From the NCBI GenBank assembly GCA_027257055.1, contig JAPVLO010000153.1, positions 992,001 through 1,056,000 on the forward strand: 64,000 bases of DNA. The letters run 5' to 3'. Of the stretch, positions 48,940 through 61,199 are shown piece by piece. Origin of the DNA: Cephalopachus bancanus (Eukaryota > Chordata > Mammalia > Primates > Tarsiidae). The translations under genes and the position numbers were made by a program. The notes beneath the pieces were generated by a model, which saw only the letters and a program-made list of their open reading frames with translations, had not been told where the DNA came from and did no database searches. How positions within the stretch are numbered: the stretch's first letter is position 1; every line of letters starts with the position of its first letter.

Positions 48940-49490
48940 GACTATTATTAAGAAGACAAAAAGCAGCAGAAGTTGGTGAAGCTGTGGGAAAAAGGGAATG
49001 CTTGTACACTGTTGGTGAGAATGTAAGCTGGTTTAACCCCTGCGGAAAGCAGTTTAGATTTCTCAAAGAACTAAAAATAGAGTTACCATTCAACCAAGTA
49101 ATCCCACTTCTGGGACTATACCCCAAAGAACATAAATCATTCTTCCAAAAAGACATCTACACTTGTAAATTTATTGTAGCACTATTTGCAATAGCAAAAA
49201 CATGGAACCAACCCAAATGCCGATCAAAAGTGGACATAATTTTATTTTTAATGTGGAATACTGCACAACTATAAAAAAGAGTAATATCATGTCCTTTGTA
49301 GCAACGTGGATGCAGCTAGAGACCATCATTCTAATTGAACTATTACAGAACCAAAACACTGAATACCACGTTTTCACTCATAAGTAGGTACTACACACAG
49401 GGCACATATGGACACTGGGCACTGCTAAAGGAGGGAGGGGGGAATAAGGAATACAAAATCACCCATTGGGTAACACACAAAAGATTAAGC
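48940..49490 (+). mobile_element. LINE-1 fragment, sense, ORF2 C-terminus
   Basis: It spans the last part of ORF2, from TGACTATTATTAAGAAGACA through GGAATGCTTGTACACTGTTG and CTATACCCCAAAGAACATAA, to CACCCATTGGGTAACACACA in the 3' UTR. Missing its 5' part and the end of the 3' UTR. This copy differs from the 29337 type in its 3' UTR and looks like another primate L1 subfamily. Confidence 0.88.
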
Positions 49491-49825
49491 AAATAAATGT
49501 TCATTGCAACATTATTAATGAAAACAAAAAATATTGAAACAAATCCATAATCTGAAGCCCTTGGAGAGAAATTTTTGAAATTTATATTTTTTTAGATTTA
49601 AGAATGCATATGAGGTGTTCAGGCAACACTCCATAATCAAGCTCATTAATATTTTGGCTGTGAAATGTCTCACTGTAAATAGGACAAACATAAATAATAA
49701 ATAACTCTACATCAGTTCAGTTGGGTCTTCCCAACAAATTAGATTAGAACAACTCAGGTATCAATAAATAGTTACAAAGACACTTTTCTTTTCATGGCTA
49801 TTTTGATTTTTAAAATATAGAAAGA

Positions 49826-50112
49826 GGCCAGGTGCAGTGGCTCACGCCTATAATCCTAGCACTTTGGAAGGCCAAAATGAGAATATTTCCTGAACCCATG
49901 AGTTCAAGACTAGCCTGGGCAACTTGGCAAGACCTCATCTCTACAATAAATAAAAAATTTAGCCGGGCATGGTAGCACATGCCTGTAGTTCCAGCTTCTT
50001 AGAAGACTGAGATGGAAAGATTCCCTGAGCCCAGTGGGTCGAGGCTGCAGTGGCCAGGAGTGTGCTACTGCACTCCAAACTGGGTGACAGAGTGAGACTC
50101 CAACTCAAAATT
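49826..50112 (+). mobile_element. Alu, sense, diverged
   Basis: GGCCAGGTGCAGTGGCTCAC-GCCTATAATCC start, GAGACTCCAACTCAAAA end. It still has CACGCC at the start and GCAACTTGGC in the left arm, so it predates the changes of the younger set. The duplication AAAATATAGAAAGA (49812-49825) recurs as AAAATATAGATAGA (50126-50139). Confidence 0.94.
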
Positions 50113-50359
50113 TTTTTAATAAAATAAAATATAGATAGAAATATGAGGAATTGTAATACCTAAATTATGAAGCATCCATATGATAACATATGACTCAGCA
50201 AATAAAAATTACAGAATTAAAGTATTTTATAGAGTAAGGAAAGGCTCTAATATATATAATAATATATAAATACCTAATGGACATGTTAGTATTTGAAACT
50301 GTGTATACAATGTACTTCCAATTTTAAAAAATATTTATGTGCATAGAAAATATACAGAT

Positions 50360-52926
50360 GGGATAGGAGCAAGATGGCAACAGAACTGGTCACAGTGTGT
50401 GAGTCTCTGCATGGGTGAGTGTGCATAAGGATGAATCTGCATGCATGTGTGTGTGCAAGTTGGTGAGTTAATGTCCAGTTATACAGAGACATAGGAACAA
50501 TACCCGGAGCTCCCCCGCAGAAGCAGACACAACTTACCACTGTTCTGAATTCAGCACGTGCAATCAGAATGGGAGAGGATGAGTAGGGGTGAGTCTTGAT
50601 CTGTTCCAACCCACTTCTCCCAGCAGAGATGATGGCAATAAAAAACACAGTGAATGAAACAAATAACAAACTGAAAGCATGGAAAGCAGAACTAATCAAT
50701 CAAAATAAAGAATATTAGAGCTTGAAGACTAAAATATGGAATTAACCCAATGGTTAAAAAGGAAGCTTAAAAAGACAGAACAAAGCTTCAAAGAGATGTG
50801 CAATTATGTTAAGAGATCAAACTTATGCCTGATCAGCATTTCTGAGGCAGAAAGGGAAACAGAGAATACCTTAGAACAAACATTCCATGAGGTCATCCAA
50901 GAGAACTTTCCCCATCTCATCAGAGACATGACCATCCAAATACAAGACATTCAGAGAATCCCTGCAAGGCATTAAATGAGAGGACCAACTCCCAGACACA
51001 TAGTAACTTGCTTACACAAACTAGATATAAAAGAAAAAATCCTAAAGGCAGCAAGAGAGAAAGGTCAGACTACGTACCTGGGAAGACCAATTAGAATAGC
51101 AGCAGACTTATCTATAGAAACACCACAAGCTAGAAGAGACTGAACTCCAGTCTTCAAAGTTCCCAAAGATAAATCATTCCAGCCAAGAATTTCCTACTCA
51201 GCTAAGCTAAAATTCATCAACAACAATGGAGAATTAAAATCCTTCCCAGACATTCAGGCCCTAAGAGATTATGCTGTTTCCAGATCAGCTCTACAGGAGA
51301 TGCTTAAGAAGGTATTAAGTACAGAAGAAAGAAAGAAAAAGAATGACCAAGCAGTTAAGGAGAATAGGAAAACACAGAATCAAAAGAGAATACATTGCAA
51401 CTTCAAACTTGAAAGCACACACATACATCAACCCAAAAGTTAAAAGAAAACATACAAACAAACAAAAAAACTTTACCAGAACCTCATGACAAGGATAAAC
51501 TCTCACATTTCAATATTCAGCCTGAACAAGAATGAACTAAATGCACCACCGAAAAGACGTAAATTGGCAAACTGGATAAACAACAATGTGATGCCTAGAG
51601 AAAACACATCTCACTACAAAGAACACCCTGAGACTCAAAGTTAGAAGATGGAAAACAAACTTTCAGAAGAACAAAAAACAAAAGAAGGCAGAAGTCACAA
51701 TTTTTTTATCAGACAAAACAACTTTCAAGCTATCAAAAGTTTTAGAAAGATACAGAAGGATACTACATACTGACAAAGGGCTCAATCCATCCTAAATATA
51801 TATGCATACAGCACAGAAGCACACAGATTTATAAAGCAACTACTAAATAAACTAAAAAAGGATATTGACTCTAACACTATCATAACTGAAGACTCAAATA
51901 TCCTACTAACAACTATGGATAGATCATCAAGGCAAAAAATCAGTAAGGAGATCCAGAACTTTAACTTGACACTTGACCAAATAGACTTAATAGTTACCTA
52001 TAGAACACTCTACCCAACAACCACAGAATATATATTCTACTCATTACCACATGGAACATGCTCCAAGATCAACCACATCCATAAATCAAGCATGAACAAA
52101 CTATAAGATTGAAATACTACCATGCACCTTCTCAGACTACAGCAGAATAAAAATAAATATCACCACCAACAAGAGCCCACCAAAATACACAAAGACACAA
52201 ACACTAAACAGCACAATGCTGACCAACTCCTGGGTCAACACAGAAATCAAAACAGAAATTAAAAGATTCTTAGAAACAAATGAAAACACAGGCATATCTT
52301 ACCAAAATATCTGGGATGCCATGAAATCAGTTCTAAAAGGGGAATTTATATCTCTACAAACACAAATCAAGAAAATAGAAAGATTACAAGTCAACAGTCT
52401 AACAAATCACTTAAGGAACCTGGAAATGCAAGACCACCAAAACCTTAACTTCAGCAGATGAATCCAGATCATCAAAGTAAAAACCCAAATACAGGACATA
52501 GAAGACAAAAATATCACAGAAAAAAAAATCAACAAAACAAAAAGTTGGTTCTTTGAAAGGATAAACAAGATTGAAAAAGAGAGAAAAAGTCTAAAAAAAT
52601 GCAGTCAGAAATGCAAAACACAAGTCACAACTGACCCCAAGAAATAAAAAGATTATCAGAGATTACTATGCATACCTGTATGGAACCAAATAGGAAAATC
52701 TAAACAAAATGGAGGACTTTCTGACATTACAAAGCCTCTCAAGGTTTAAACAAGAAGAAATAGAGACTCTAAATAGATCAATGACAATCCAGAAGAATAA
52801 CTTCATCATAAGAAATCTAGCTACAAAAAAAAAAAAAAAAAGCCCTAGATGACTTTCCAGCAGAACTCTACAAAACATACAAGGAGGAGGTGATACCAAT
52901 TCTATTGAAAGTATTTCAGGCAATTG
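50360..52926 (+). mobile_element. LINE-1, sense, 5' end kept and 3' end lost
   Basis: The start GGGATAGGAGCAAGATGGC is typical of an L1 5' end. ORF1 coiled coil to CTD lie at about 50690-51340 and the endonuclease to early RT part of ORF2 from about 51490. It stops abruptly at CAGGCAATTGA (52926), where the related L1 at 29337 continues (32950-32970). The 5' UTR plus ORF1 N-terminus is about 340 bp here but 1.3 kb there, so an internal piece is missing too. No target-site duplication was found. Confidence 0.88.
50690..51340 (+). pseudogene. L1 ORF1 remnant
   Basis: The frame 50736-50975 holds the end of the coiled coil (KLKKTEQSFKEM) and the RRM-like start, including ENTLEQTFHEVIQENFPHL and IQRIPARH, then a stop. 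The C-terminal domain continues to about 51340 in other frames. No intact ORF1p is possible. Confidence 0.85.
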
Positions 52927-55459
52927 AAAATGCATTCATTTTATCTCATAAAAAATCTTGGTTTAAAAAAAAAAAGAAAAATAGAAGTACCTAAAGTGTA
53001 ACCTAAAATGGCTCTCCTATATTTAAGATGTTATTAGGATAAATCTAAGTAACTGTCATTTAATTTAGAGAAAGAAAAGCATACATTTGGGGGAACAAAA
53101 CTTAATTTCTTGGCCATAAAAGTGATTAATAATATAGTAATTCACAAGGAATGCTTTGAAACTTTATCCCTATGAAAATTTAAATGATTTACAACTTTTG
53201 CCTATATGCTTTATTTATCATAAGAATGTGTTTTATGTTCTAATTTCCTCCTTTACAAAGAAGAATGTTGATAAATTCATGATGGTGTGCTATACAGAGA
53301 TTAAAGAAAAGGGAGTAAGGAATGAGAAATTAATTAGCTTCAAGATTCTTTCTATCTTTTTTTTCTGTTTTTATCTTGGAATGTGGAGAAATGATAACAC
53401 AAGAAAGCATTAACCTATGTGTTTGCTCGTTAAATTTATAATTATTCCAAATGTTATCCTGAATATGTACAGTAGTCTCTCTCTAAAACTTCCTGGTCTC
53501 TTAGCCATCTTGCCCAATGCTTCTATAATTTTTCTATTCAATACAAACTCTTAAAGCTCTTTATTTTAACGTTACCATGAGTACTCAGAATATAAAAAGA
53601 CAATGAAGTTAAAAATACTCTTAAGACTATCTCAGAAGAAAGGCTCTCCCAAAAGTTTCTAAAGGTTCAGTGTTAGTTTTGTTTTTGCAGTCTTGTAAAT
53701 GATAACTTCTATGGTTTTGTCTTGTGAGACCATAGTCATCTCTTGACTCCCACTAGGAGAGTTAGTAGCAAGTTATGAATGAATCACAAAGCAGCTATTT
53801 TTAGATCCTTATAACACACACCTTCTGGTTTACCTATTTCAAATTAATGATTTACATTCAGAAACTGCCCTCTAACTCTCCCAGATTCTCTCTCCATATG
53901 CCTCCAGGTTAGGGCGCCTGACTTCTTCCTAGCTTATTATTGCAAACATGTTTTAATTGCAAAATGGCTTGATGCATCTCTTTGCTTTGTTTTATCTTAG
54001 AATGATTCATATAAGGTTAATACAGATTGGTAAATGAAAGTCTCTGATGGTGTTTTTGAAGGTAGAGAGTCTACGAAGGGGATATGGTCGTTTTTAATGT
54101 ACCTGAAATCTTCAGCAATAAGAGAAGATACACTTGGCAGAAGGATGAAGCATGTTTTAGTGCAAACTCCCTGGATGACAGAAAGCCTGAAAATTTAGCA
54201 TTGCAGTTTCTACAAATATAAATAGTAACCAAGAAACAAAGACCTACTGGGCTACGCACGCAGTGGTGTGCCAGAGCTAGCTTACACTGGCTCAGGAAAG
54301 TCATTGTGTTCACCTTTTCCTAGCTCCACACTCAGTAAGCTTATGGTGGTGATTTGAAATGGGTCATGTTTGGAATGGTTCAACCATAGATATTATCAAA
54401 CTATCTACAAAAATGGTTTATTTGTTTTTTTCCTGAGAGCAGGTTGTTAAGCATTTGCTAGCACAGCATTAACTAAGGTATATTGTTCTGAGAATTTTAA
54501 TAATGTAGTTAGTAGTAGGTATGATTGTCATTCTTTCAGTCAGTGCTGTATGATAAAAAAAAACAGTGTTTTGATTTCCCAATTAGAATATTTAATAGCT
54601 ATAATGTCTCAAGCAATGTAACTAGTACTAGGTAGTAATGGGCAAGAGAGATAGTAAGGTAAGAGAGATAAGAAATGTGGATAGACTGTCACTTCTTAAT
54701 ACTGAGGAGTGATGAGATCTCTGGGGTACTGAAGAACACAAACTCTGCATGAAAACTTTATAATTCAACAACTTGAGAGAGTTCTATAACCCAAAGTTGT
54801 CTGGATGATAATACAATCATGTAAATTCATACCAATTAAACAATATTACTTGATAGTAGTGGTATTTTGCAAACTAAAATCGGAATGCCAAATCAAGACA
54901 GGGCTTAAATTTTTGAAAATAATCTTCTATTTCAACATATTCATGTCAATTTAGGAATTGTCTATAGGAAGACTGAATGGTCAACAAGACCAAAAAAAGG
55001 AAAAAAAAATCATCTGGTCATATATGGAAAGAGAAAACTGCTGATGCTCACTTAAGAGATTTGATTAATGTATTTATCCTAATAGGATGAAGGCAGTCAT
55101 GGAATGTGTCAGGAGGCCCCTGCCCTTGACATTAAGTTTGAAAAGGAAAAACATGATATACGATGAAATGAAGATTTTAAAAGCAAGTTCAGGAGGTTGG
55201 AATCATGACCAAAGCTAACAAATTTAAATTAAATAAAAAAAATGTAAAAACTTGAACTTAGATTTTTAACAGTGAATACAAGCATATGCTTGTTTTATAT
55301 ACAAAGAAAACCTTGAGAGAGTTAGGTGACTACAACTTAAATAAGAGAAAACTTAACTGCTAGATAAAGCCAAAACTATCATACACAATATTAATTGAAA
55401 TTTAGCAGATTAAACAGTGTCATTTAAAAAATTGTTCAGAATGATGCAACTTAAGAAAT
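52927..55459. other. Unassigned background
   Basis: 2.5 kb of AT-rich sequence with no gene, RNA or named repeat that I can support. Confidence 0.5.
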
Positions 55460-55511
55460 GAGTATAAATTTAAATATTTAGGAATAAGTACAAATTTAAA
55501 TATTTAGGAAA
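55460..55511. repeat. 26-bp tandem duplication
   Basis: GAGTATAAATTTAAATATTT-AGGAAT is followed at once by AAGTACAAATTTAAATATTT-AGGAAA: two units with about three differences. Confidence 0.85.
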
Positions 55512-55724
55512 AAAGGTAAAAGGATACTTACCAAAATGTTTAAAGTGACTTTATCTGGGTTTAGAGATTATAAATGCTTTGCTGCTTTCTTCTTCCTTTA
55601 TTTTTTCACTTATCCTTTTTTTTAACAGTGTGCTTATTACCAAGTATGCATTATTTATATAATCTGCTAAATTTAATTGTAGTGTCTAGGACAAAAAAAG
55701 CTTATAGAATGTGAATGTAATTAA

Positions 55725-55800
55725 CACTACTCAACTGTACACTTAGAAATGGAAAAGATGGCATATTTTATGTTATGTATATTTTGCTACAATTTGAAAA
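55725..55800 (+). mobile_element. Probable old L1 3' end
   Basis: CTGTACACTTAGAAATGGAA and ATTTTATGTTATGTATATTT with a short A-run resemble the 3' tail of old L1s. Confidence 0.5.
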
Positions 55801-55829
55801 AAGCTACTACTAAGAAAAGTAGTATGGTA

Positions 55830-55940
55830 TAATGAAATGCCAGCTCATCACTTACTACTGAATGACTCTGGACAATTTATTTAGTCTTTCTGAAGCTTGT
55901 TTTCTCATCTAATAAATGAGGCTAGTAATAGAACTATATA
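55830..55940 (+). mobile_element. MIR fragment, sense
   Basis: TACTGAATGACTCTGGACAA, TTAGTCTTTCTGAAGCTTGT and TTTCTCATCTAATAAATGAG match the central MIR portion. Confidence 0.75.
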
Positions 55941-56520
55941 CCATATATATTATAATATATTCAACCAGTCTCCTATTGATGCATGTACTAATATTCTCTC
56001 TATTGAACAAACTTACTTTAGATCTCTTGTTTCAGTGTAAACAAAGCAACATTAGAGTCTAATAGACTCTGGTTTCTACTCCAGATATAGAGAGCTTGCA
56101 TTCTAGCTGCAAATTTGTGACTTTTCTTAAACCTGTTAGAAAGCTGAACTTATACATCAATTAACTCATCTAAAATCTAAGGAAAGACAGCTCCATCAGG
56201 GCGAGATGAAATGCCGGCACGTGCTTACCTGAGGCTGATGAAGGCAAATATCAGTAAAAATAATTCAGCTAGAATTTTTGACAAATTATTGGAAGCTGAG
56301 TATGAGCTAGCGAGAATATATGGAGCCCTAGGGACTGCAGATTAAGATGGAGTTTGGAACTCTTCTCCATAGACTACAACAGGCACCAGTGAAGAATACT
56401 GATGAGAATCCTAAGAAAGTACCCCTTGTGGTGATGACCTGAAGGTGGAATCTGCAGCTACTGCAGAACGGTGTTGGGACCACAACAAAAACAAACCAAT
56501 TGCTGACTACATTATCTCAA

Positions 56521-56806
56521 TTTTTTTTTTTTTTGAGTTGGAGTCTCACTCTGTCACCCAGACTGGAGTGCAGTGGCCGCTCCCGGCCACCGAAGCCTTG
56601 ACCTGCTGGGCTCCGGTGATCCTTCCGCCTCAGCCTTCCAAGTAGCTGGAACTACAGGCATATGCTACCACGCCCGGCTAATTTTTTGATTTATTGTAGA
56701 GATGAGTTCTCACCGCCCAGGAGGGTCTCGAACCCGCGGGCTCAGGCAATCCACTCACCTCAGCCTCCCAAAGGGCGGGATTACAGGCTGAGCCACCGAG
56801 CCCGGC
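56521..56806 (-). mobile_element. Young-type Alu, antisense, in old L1
   Basis: T-run, GAGTTGGAGTCTCACTCTGT, and an end of CCACCGAGCCCGGC. TTATCTCAA at 56512-56520 and 56807-56815 is the duplication. The left arm reads TTCTCACCGCCCAGGAGGG, with the deletion. Confidence 0.95.
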
Positions 56807-57301
56807 TTATCTCAAATTTTGACACTAAAGGCTTAGAAGAAAAGGCACACTCATTTAAAGGCATAAAAAAAAAACTGTAAGAAAAATGCTGTCCTACGTA
56901 AGATGACCAATATTCAACCAAATATAAGTGATACAAAAAGTATGAAAAGAAAACACACACACTACCAAGAGACAAGAAAATCACCAGAATCAGACTCAAA
57001 TATGACACAGATATTGAAACTAAATGATAGGGAATTTAAAATAAATGTGATTAATATATTTTAAAGCTCCAATGAAAAAGATGAACAACATGCAAGATCT
57101 GGTGGATAATTTCAGCGAAAGTTAAAAACTACAACACAGAATCTAATGGAAATTTTTGAAACAAATAGCACAATAACAGTGATAAAGAATGTATTCAAAT
57201 GGCTCATCAATAGATTTGAGTCTAGCAAAGAATTAGTAAACTTGAAAATAAGTAAACAGATATTACTCGGACTGAAACACAAAGAGAAAAATAATTGAAA
57301 A

Positions 57302-57316
57302 TACACACACACACAT

Positions 57317-57359
<43 letters not shown>
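57302..57359. repeat. (AC)n microsatellite in old L1
   Basis: ACACACACAC, interrupted once by ATAA, then a pure AC run of about 20 units. Confidence 0.95.
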
Positions 57360-57362
<3 letters not shown>

Positions 57363-58693
57363 GAGAGCATCCAAAGGCTGTGGAACAATATCAAGCCATT
57401 GAACAAACATATCATTGAAATCCCAGAAACAGAAGTAGAGAATGAGGCAGCAGAAATAATTGAAAGGAAAAGGCCAATAATTCCCCAAAATTAATGACAG
57501 ATGCCAAAGCACAGAACTACGAAGCTCAGAGAACACCAAGAAAGATGAATACACAAACATATATGCCCTCCCCAAGCATTTCATATTTAAACTGCCAAAG
57601 TAAGGGACTGAGAAAAAATCTTGAAGTCAGCAAAAGAAAAAAGAGGATACATATACAGAGAAATAAAGGCAGCAGTTAGAGAGAATACAGATAGAGAAAT
57701 TAAGCAAGCCAGAAAATGCTAGTGTATCTTTAAAGTTCCAAAAAAGAAAAATTCTCAACACAAAATTCCATACCTAGTAATAATAACTTTCAAATGGAAA
57801 GAAAAATAAAGACATTCTCAAATAAACAGAAGCTGGGAGAATTTATTGCTATGAGAATGTATATACTACACAAAATATTAAAGAAAAGGCAGAAAACGTG
57901 ATGAAAACGTGACTCTACACAGCAAATAAGAGCACTGAAAATGAAATAAAAGAAGTCAAAGTAAAGTTTTAGTTGGTCTAAAAGTTAATTGACTACAGCA
58001 ACAATATTAACAATCTATTACGTATTGATGGCATATGTGAAAGTAAAAAGAAAAACAACAATAACACAAGATGGAATGGCATTATTGGAAGTATACTGAT
58101 ATAAGTCCTTTAAACTACATGTGAAGCAGAATATTATTCAAAGGTAAACTTTGATTAATTAAAGATATATGCTGTAAATCCTAAGGGAACTATTTTAAAA
58201 ATTCTAAAGACATCTAGACAGTGAAAATAAAATGAAATCATAAGAAAAATGCTCAATTAACTCAAAAGAAGGCAGAAAAGGAAGATACAAAATAAAAAAA
58301 CAAATGACAAATAAAAAGCAAGATTTTAGATGTTATTCTAACCATATCAATAATAGCATTAAATGTGAATGACCTAAATGCATCAAAGGAAATATTGTCA
58401 GATTGAGCTTTTTAAAGAACACACTGTTTAGAAGCAACTTCCTTAATATAAAAGCATAAAGAAGCTAAAAGTTAAATGATGAAAAAAGATAAGCTATGCA
58501 AATACCAACAAAAAGAAAGCTGGAGTGACTATATTAATATCATACAAAGTTACAGCAGAACAGGAATATTATCAATGTTTGAGAAGAAAATTAGATGATA
58601 ATAAACAAATCAATTCATCAAGAACACATAACAATTTCAAAGTGTGTACACCATACAACATCGTCTCAAAATACAAACTTTAAAAATCTGAGA

Positions 58694-58981
58694 GCCGGGC
58701 TCAGTGGCTCAGCCTGTAATCCTACGCCTTTGGGAGGCTGAGGTGAGTGGATTGCCTGAGCCCGCGGGTTCGAGACCCGCCTGGGCAGGTGAGACCTCAT
58801 CTCTACAATAAAATCAAAAAATTAGCTGGGCATGGTAGCACGCGCCTGTAATTCTGGCTACTCGGAAGGCTGAGGCAGAAGGATCGCCAGAGCCCAGCAG
58901 GTCAAGGCTGCAGTGACCGGGAGCGACCACTGCACTCCAGTCTGGGCAATAGAGTGAGACTCCAACTCAAAAAACAAAAAA
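58694..58981 (+). mobile_element. Young-type Alu, sense, in old L1
   Basis: GCCGGGCTCAGTGGCTCAGC start, GAGACTCCAACTC plus A-run end. AAAAATCTGA at 58682-58691 and 58982-58991 is the duplication (with a few bases of slack because of the A tail). Left arm GCCTGGGCAGGTGAGACC has the deletion. It keeps clear pol III boxes. Confidence 0.95.
58705..58777 (+). promoter_or_regulatory. Alu internal pol III A and B boxes
   Basis: A box TGGCTCAGCCT at 58705-58715 and B box GGTTCGAGACC at 58767-58777. The B box fits the tRNA-type GGTTCGANNCC consensus. The same pair is at 60909-60919 and 60971-60981 in the Alu at 60898. Activity is not shown. Confidence 0.65.
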
Positions 58982-59400
58982 AAAAATCTGAAAATAATGC
59001 TGAAAGGAATAATGGACAAACCACATTATAGTTTGACACAACATTCCTTTCTCGGTAATTGATTAAGAAGAATGAAAATCAGTAAAGATATAGGAGACCT
59101 AAACGACACTATCAATCTGACTTAATTAACATTTATAGAATACTCCAACCAACATCTGAATAAGCATTAATTTCAAGTGCATGTGAAACATTCGACAAGA
59201 TAAACCATATTCGGTGCCATAAAACAAACTATATCAAATTTAAAAGATTAGGAATTATACAAAATGTGCTTTCAGACCATCACAGAATTAAACTAGAGAT
59301 AAATAAGAGAAAGGTAACTGAATAATTATTAAATAATCATAAATTAAAGTTGCAATGAATATCTTCATATAGTCATCATTGCAACTGAGTTATATTATCC

Positions 59401-60219
59401 TTTTTTAATTTTTTAATTTATTTATTTATTATAAATATGTGGGGTACAATTCAGGGTTAGGTATACAAACATTGATCATGCAGGTACCCTTGTTAATGAG
59501 GTATGTCCCTCCCTCTCCTAGCAGTTTCCCTCAACTGCCAGTTCCACCACCCCTTCCCCTGACAGTTTTCCACTACTGCCAATCGCTTTCTTATAGCATT
59601 ATAATTGTTCAAGGTCACCTTATGAGTGAGAACATATGGAACTCAGTTCTTTGTTTCTGTGATAAATCACTGAGTATGATCGACTCCAAATCCATCCAAT
59701 TTGCTGCAAAGTCCATATGCTTGTCCTTCTTTATGGCTGCATAATAATTGTGTATATATACCACATTTTTTTTTTTATCCAGTTCAGTTTCTATGGGCAA
59801 TACAGTTGGTTCCATGTTTTTTGCTATTGTGAATAGAGCTGCAACAAACATACGCATGCAGGTATCTTTTTTGTAGAATAATTTGAATTCCTCCAGGTAT
59901 ATTCCCAATAGGGGAATTGCTGGGTCATATGGAAGTACAATTTCTAGTTCTTTCAGAAATCACCACACTATCTTCCAAAGAGGTTGTACTAGTCTGCATT
60001 CCCACCAGCAGTGTAGAAGCGTTCCTTTTTCTCCATATACTCACCAGCATCTGTTGTTGTTTGTTTTATTAATGATGGCCATTCTTACTGGGGTTAGGTG
60101 GTATCTCAATGTGGGTTTGATTTGCATTTCTCTGATGATGAGTGAGGCTGAGCACTTTTTCATGGGTCTGTTGGCTGCCCATATATCTTACTTTGAGAAG
60201 TGTCTATTCATGTCTGGAT
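59401..60219 (-). mobile_element. 5'-truncated LINE-1, antisense, 819 bp
   Basis: The T-rich start is followed by the complement of the 3' UTR (ATGTGGGGTACAATTCAGGG) and the last part of ORF2. The duplication TTATATTATCC (59390-59400) and TTATATTATTC (60220-60230) has one mismatch. Sequence matches the 29337 L1 closely. This is a classical 5'-truncated insertion. Confidence 0.96.
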
Positions 60220-60230
60220 TTATATTATTC

Positions 60231-60897
60231 TTATATATATACTTTTTTTTACATATATGATGGCCCTCTAGAGCACACACCAACTATTATTGCCGTATGT
60301 AGTCTTTTTTAAGTTAATATGTTATAGAATTAAAAATGTCATTCTCAATGACCACTGGCAGAATAACTGACCTCAGTTTGAAGCTGAAATATATGATCTT
60401 TTTCAACAACATCTTTCCCATACCTATATCCACATGACAACTTTTTAGTTATTCTTTTTACACACAGCTAAAACATCCCTGAGAAACCTTCTGTGGCAAT
60501 TTTCTATGCATCTCTACTCCTCATCAAACCCTGAAATTAGACTTTTCTTCCATGTTTCCGTATACTCTGCACATGCCTCTAGTAATACAGTCAGTGTTCT
60601 CTGCCTGGCTTACTCCACTTCAAACTTTAGTTCCGAGTTTGATACAAGTATTCCATGATTCCTCTCCCCTACTCCCATTTACTGAGTTAGACATTCTTTA
60701 TGTGTAAGTCAAAATACTCAGTAACTAGTATAAGGTTTCTCAAAAACAACTCCAATGACATTTTAAACCAAATATTTCTTTGTTGTACAAGACTATTCTG
60801 TACATTGTGGTATGGCCTCAGCCCATTATATGTAAGTAGCACACATGTGCATGCACAAAGACACACACACACACCAGTCATGAAAATAAAAAATGAA
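60231..60897. other. Unassigned background
   Basis: No gene or repeat family is recognised. A short CA run lies at 60861-60874. Confidence 0.5.
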
Positions 60898-61194
60898 GCC
60901 GGGCTCGGTGGCTCAGCCTGTAATCCCGTGCCTTTGGGAGGCTGAGGTGAGTGAATTGCCTGAGCCCACGGGTTCGAGGCCCCGCCTGGGCAGCGAGACC
61001 TCATCTCTACAATAAATCAAAAATCAGCCGGGCGTGGTAGCGCATGCCTGTAATTCCGGCTACTTGGAAGGCTGAGGCAGAAGGATCGCCGGAGCCCAGT
61101 AGGCCGAGGCTGCGGTGGCCGGGAGCGGCCACTGCACTCCAGTCTGTGCGACAGAGTGAGACTCCAACTCAAAAAAAAAAAAGAAAAGAAAAAA
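60898..61194 (+). mobile_element. Young-type Alu, sense, next to the ERV LTR
   Basis: GCCGGGCTCGGTGGCTCAGC start, GCCTGGGCAGCGAGACCTC in the left arm (deletion present), GAGACTCCAACTC plus A-rich tail. AAAAAATG before and after is a possible short duplication. Its tail leads straight into the LTR region. Confidence 0.95.
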
Positions 61195-61199
61195 TGGCT

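Larger units (their letters stand above)
56150..59335 (+). mobile_element. Old LINE-1, sense, ORF1 and endonuclease part
   Basis: The region before 57300 contains ORF1-like text (GAATTTAAAATAAATGTGAT; TCATCAATAGATTTGAGTCT), followed by an ORF1 C-terminal part to about 57900. An endonuclease-like stretch runs to 59335 (TTAAATGTGAATGACCTAAA at 58359; CTTTCAGACCATCACAGAAT at 59270). Decay is strong. It is interrupted by Alus at 56521-56806 and 58694-58981 and by a CA microsatellite. The 3' half of ORF2 is missing. Confidence 0.78.

Noticed and set aside
50286..50699. 137-codon minus-strand frame
   Set aside because: It is antisense to the L1 5' UTR and ORF1 start, with no conserved protein pattern.
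57222..57584. 120-codon minus-strand frame with a C-V repeat
   Set aside because: The C-V run is the CA microsatellite read as protein; the flanks are L1.
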